DNA of 32,451 nucleotides from Bacillota bacterium (lineage in GTDB: Bacteria > Bacillota > Clostridia > Lachnospirales > Lachnospiraceae), in NCBI GenBank assembly GCA_023393095.1, contig JAEWMT010000085.1, forward strand, positions 1-32,451, read 5' to 3'. Shown here in pieces: positions 30,696 to 32,451 of this stretch (position 1 is its first letter; every line of letters starts with the position of its first letter). The position numbers and the translations under genes are program-made. The notes beneath the pieces are model-generated. The model saw only the letters and a program-made list of their open reading frames with translations. It was not told the origin of the DNA and did no database searches.

Positions 30696-32051
30696 ATGGA
30701 GGCGGACAAATTAAAGAAGGATAGTTTGAATTTATTAGAAACAATTGCATTATCGGTGGCAATGATGGGGCCATCGGCATCTATTGCAATTACAGTAGGA
30801 ATGATGGGCAACTTTGTAAATTGTTCTGAGCCTCTAGTGTTTTTAGTATCAATGATTATTATTGGTCTTGTAGCTGTTTCAATTGTAAAACTCAATCAAT
30901 ACTTTCCGTCTTCGGGCTCGGTGTACTTTTTTGCTCAAAAAACATTAGGTAAAAGAGCAGGTTTTGTTACGGGATGGCTAATCATTTTAGCATACTTAAT
31001 GTTAGGTGCTAGTTGTGCTGCAGTAGCAACCTCATATTTTCAGAATTTGCTGAGCATTTTTGATGTACATATTCATTGGAAAATTATTAGTATCATTATC
31101 ATGCTTATCATAGGGTATTTAGCTCATAAGGACGCAAAAACAAGTACGGGAGTGATGCTGATTATTGAAGTCATTTCAATGGGATTAATACTGGTATTAG
31201 CATGTATCATTATTATTGGTGCTTCAAAAACAACGGGGCTAAGTATCGAGCCTTTTAAGCTTGGAGAGAATAGTTTTTCATCAATTGGATATGCAGCTGT
31301 TTTTGGCTTTTTAGCCTTTTCGGGTTTTGAGGGTGCATCAGCTCTTGGAGAGGAAAGTAAAAATCCAAAAAAAACGATACCAATAGCGATTTTTTGTTCC
31401 GTATTAATTACTGGTATTTTTTATGTATTTGTTTCATATGCTCAGGTACTAGGTTTTGGAATATCACCGGAGGGAATAAAGGCATTTACTAGCAGCGAAA
31501 CACCACTTGGGGAGTTGATTTCCATATAATTAAGCAGTAAATTTTCTATTTTGATATTATTATGCGTTGGTGTGTCATTCTTTTCTACTACTCTAGGCTG
31601 CGTTAATGCGGGAGCGAGGGTATTATTTACCATGGGCAGAGATGGTATGATAAGCCAAACATTATCAAAAACCCATAAAAAATATAATACACCTTATATT
31701 GGATTAAATATTTTTATCTCAATTATTACTATTGTTTTGATGGCTAACGTTGGCTTGGAGGCTATACATTTGGGAGGATATGTTGCAATGACTGGCACTT
31801 TAGCACTTTTACTTTCCTATATCATAACAACAGCAGGAGCAATCGTATTTTTTTATAAAAATAAATTATGGAGAAATCTTCATTTAATTATTCCTGTTCT
31901 ATCGATTATGGCCTTAGCTTTCATATTTTTTGCCAACATTTATCCGGTACCAGCCTTTCCAATGAATATATTTTCGTACATAGTGCTTGCATGGTTAATC
32001 ATAGGTGTATTGATCAGTAAGAGAAAAACAGCCTTCGGCGACCCACAATAA
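30696..32051 (+). pseudogene. APC-family amino-acid permease interrupted by an in-frame TAA
   Basis: ATG 30696 with GAGAGGT upstream opens an amino acid/polyamine permease frame. The N-terminal part (277 codons) has the first-helix motif MMGPSASIAITVG and eight or so membrane segments, including FGFLAFSGFEGASALGEESKNPKKTIP. TAA at 31527-31529 stops it after GELISI. The same frame continues at once with LSSKFSILILLCVGVSFFST, a central TLGCVNAGARVLFTMGRDGM (another family motif) and four more segments to the stop at 32049. The whole is 451 sense codons, the usual APC length, so one substitution (for example a Tyr codon to TAA) explains the break. It is a pseudogene, a natural truncation or, less likely, a readthrough gene. 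Confidence 0.85.
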
Positions 32052-32096
32052 GCAAAAGGATAGTGCTTTTATTTAGGAAGAGTAGGGGAAGTAAAT

Positions 32097-32125
32097 TTGA
32101 CATTAGTTGGAATTCAAATTATAAT
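32097..32125 (+). promoter_or_regulatory. Perfect-consensus sigma-A promoter of the FtsW-like gene
   Basis: TTGACA at 32097-32102 and TATAAT at 32120-32125 with a 17-bp spacer match the consensus exactly. Transcription would begin near 32132. Confidence 0.75.
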
Positions 32126-32157
32126 GGGACTATGAGTAGATTGAAATAGAAAAGCAA

Positions 32158-32451
32158 TTGGATAAAATTCACAAACCTCGGTTTGAGTGGCATGTTTTGT
32201 TAGTTGTTCTTGCTCTTTGCTGCTTAGGTGCTTTATCTCAGATTAGTTTAAAGTACTCAATTAACGGAGCACAACTTTCATATGGTGTTGCTGTCAGTAG
32301 ACATATCCTATTCTTGGCAGTGGGCTTTCTGCTAATGATTACAGTATATTTTTTTAAATATTCTATTATTGGAAAGTATCCGAAAATAATTTGGCTTTCT
32401 TTATTAATTGGGATATTTCTATATGACCACTTTAGTACCAGAGTGAATGGC
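32158..32451 (+). CDS. FtsW/RodA/SpoVE-family protein, 5' part (cut by window end)
   Basis: The open frame runs off the window. It reads LDKIHKPRFEWHVLLVVLAL, then an aligned first-helix region (LCCLGALSQISLKYSINGAQ), HILFLAVGFLLMITVYFF and YPKIIWLSLLIGIFLYDHFS. The SEDS pattern of a short basic N-terminus, first helix and a second helix at the R-x-x-x-F-x-x-x-G position fits the FtsW/RodA/SpoVE glycosyltransferases that polymerise peptidoglycan strands. The start is uncertain. TTG 32158 has no ribosome site and the frame is open only back to ATT 32140. ATG 32132 lies in another frame and would join this one if the AAA at 32143-32145 had one more A. Confidence 0.6.
   Translation, partial: MDKIHKPRFEWHVLLVVLALCCLGALSQISLKYSINGAQLSYGVAVSRHILFLAVGFLLMITVYFFKYSIIGKYPKIIWLSLLIGIFLYDHFSTRVNG

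Overview
The window is low-GC DNA with strong Shine-Dalgarno sites, frequent TTG/GTG starts, sigma-A type promoters and Gram-positive families: LytTR regulators, an AgrC-like GHKL kinase, PadR/DUF2812, a LiaF-like protein, atrophied bacterial Ig domains and a MalT-like LuxR regulator. This points to an anaerobic Clostridia species, most likely Lachnospiraceae. That placement is inference from gene content; there is no rRNA or marker gene here. No tRNA, rRNA, CRISPR array or intact mobile element was seen.

Layout. 1-1417: a secreted C39-like cysteine peptidase with Ig-like domains. 1598-4248: molybdate ABC transporter modABC, with a palindrome on its promoter. 4373-5577: LytTR regulator translationally coupled to a LiaF-like membrane protein. 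5755-6095: a hairpin and a decayed MocR-type regulator. 6276-8265: an OmpR-type two-component system. 8309-9918: PadR regulator with a 34-bp palindromic operator and its DUF2812 membrane partner. 10091-10563: a decayed sensor kinase. 10684-12459: a secreted BspA-type leucine-rich-repeat protein. 12541-12765: a possible transposase scrap. 12815-15972: an HscC-like Hsp70 and a membrane-anchored J-like/TPR protein. 15999-18444: an ABC-F ATPase behind a roughly 520-nt leader with a small ORF and three consecutive intrinsic-terminator hairpins. 18705-22267: a secreted beta-sandwich protein, a LytTR response regulator that appears to start at ATA, and a GHKL kinase. 22465-22812: a cupin. 22813-23686: a gene-poor stretch of hairpins and diverged repeats. 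23687-26182 (minus strand): a MalT-like LuxR regulator. 26431-30060: a DUF2442 protein and a large secreted Ig-repeat protein. 30099-30323: a surface-protein scrap. 30696-32051: an APC permease interrupted by one in-frame TAA. 32158-32451: the start of an FtsW/RodA/SpoVE protein cut by the window end.

How it fits together. This is an accessory, regulation-rich region in which small self-regulated modules sit between surface proteins and gene relics. Five regulatory systems (LytTR-LiaF, VanRS-like, PadR, Agr-like, LuxR/MalT) lie within 22 kb, and at least four genes are decayed or interrupted. The most interesting pieces are the ABC-F leader, which looks like a translation-responsive attenuator, the Hsp70/J-like pair whose J-domain lacks HPD, the ATA start of the Agr-like regulator, and a family of intergenic hairpins followed by AAAAAGGGGAGG.
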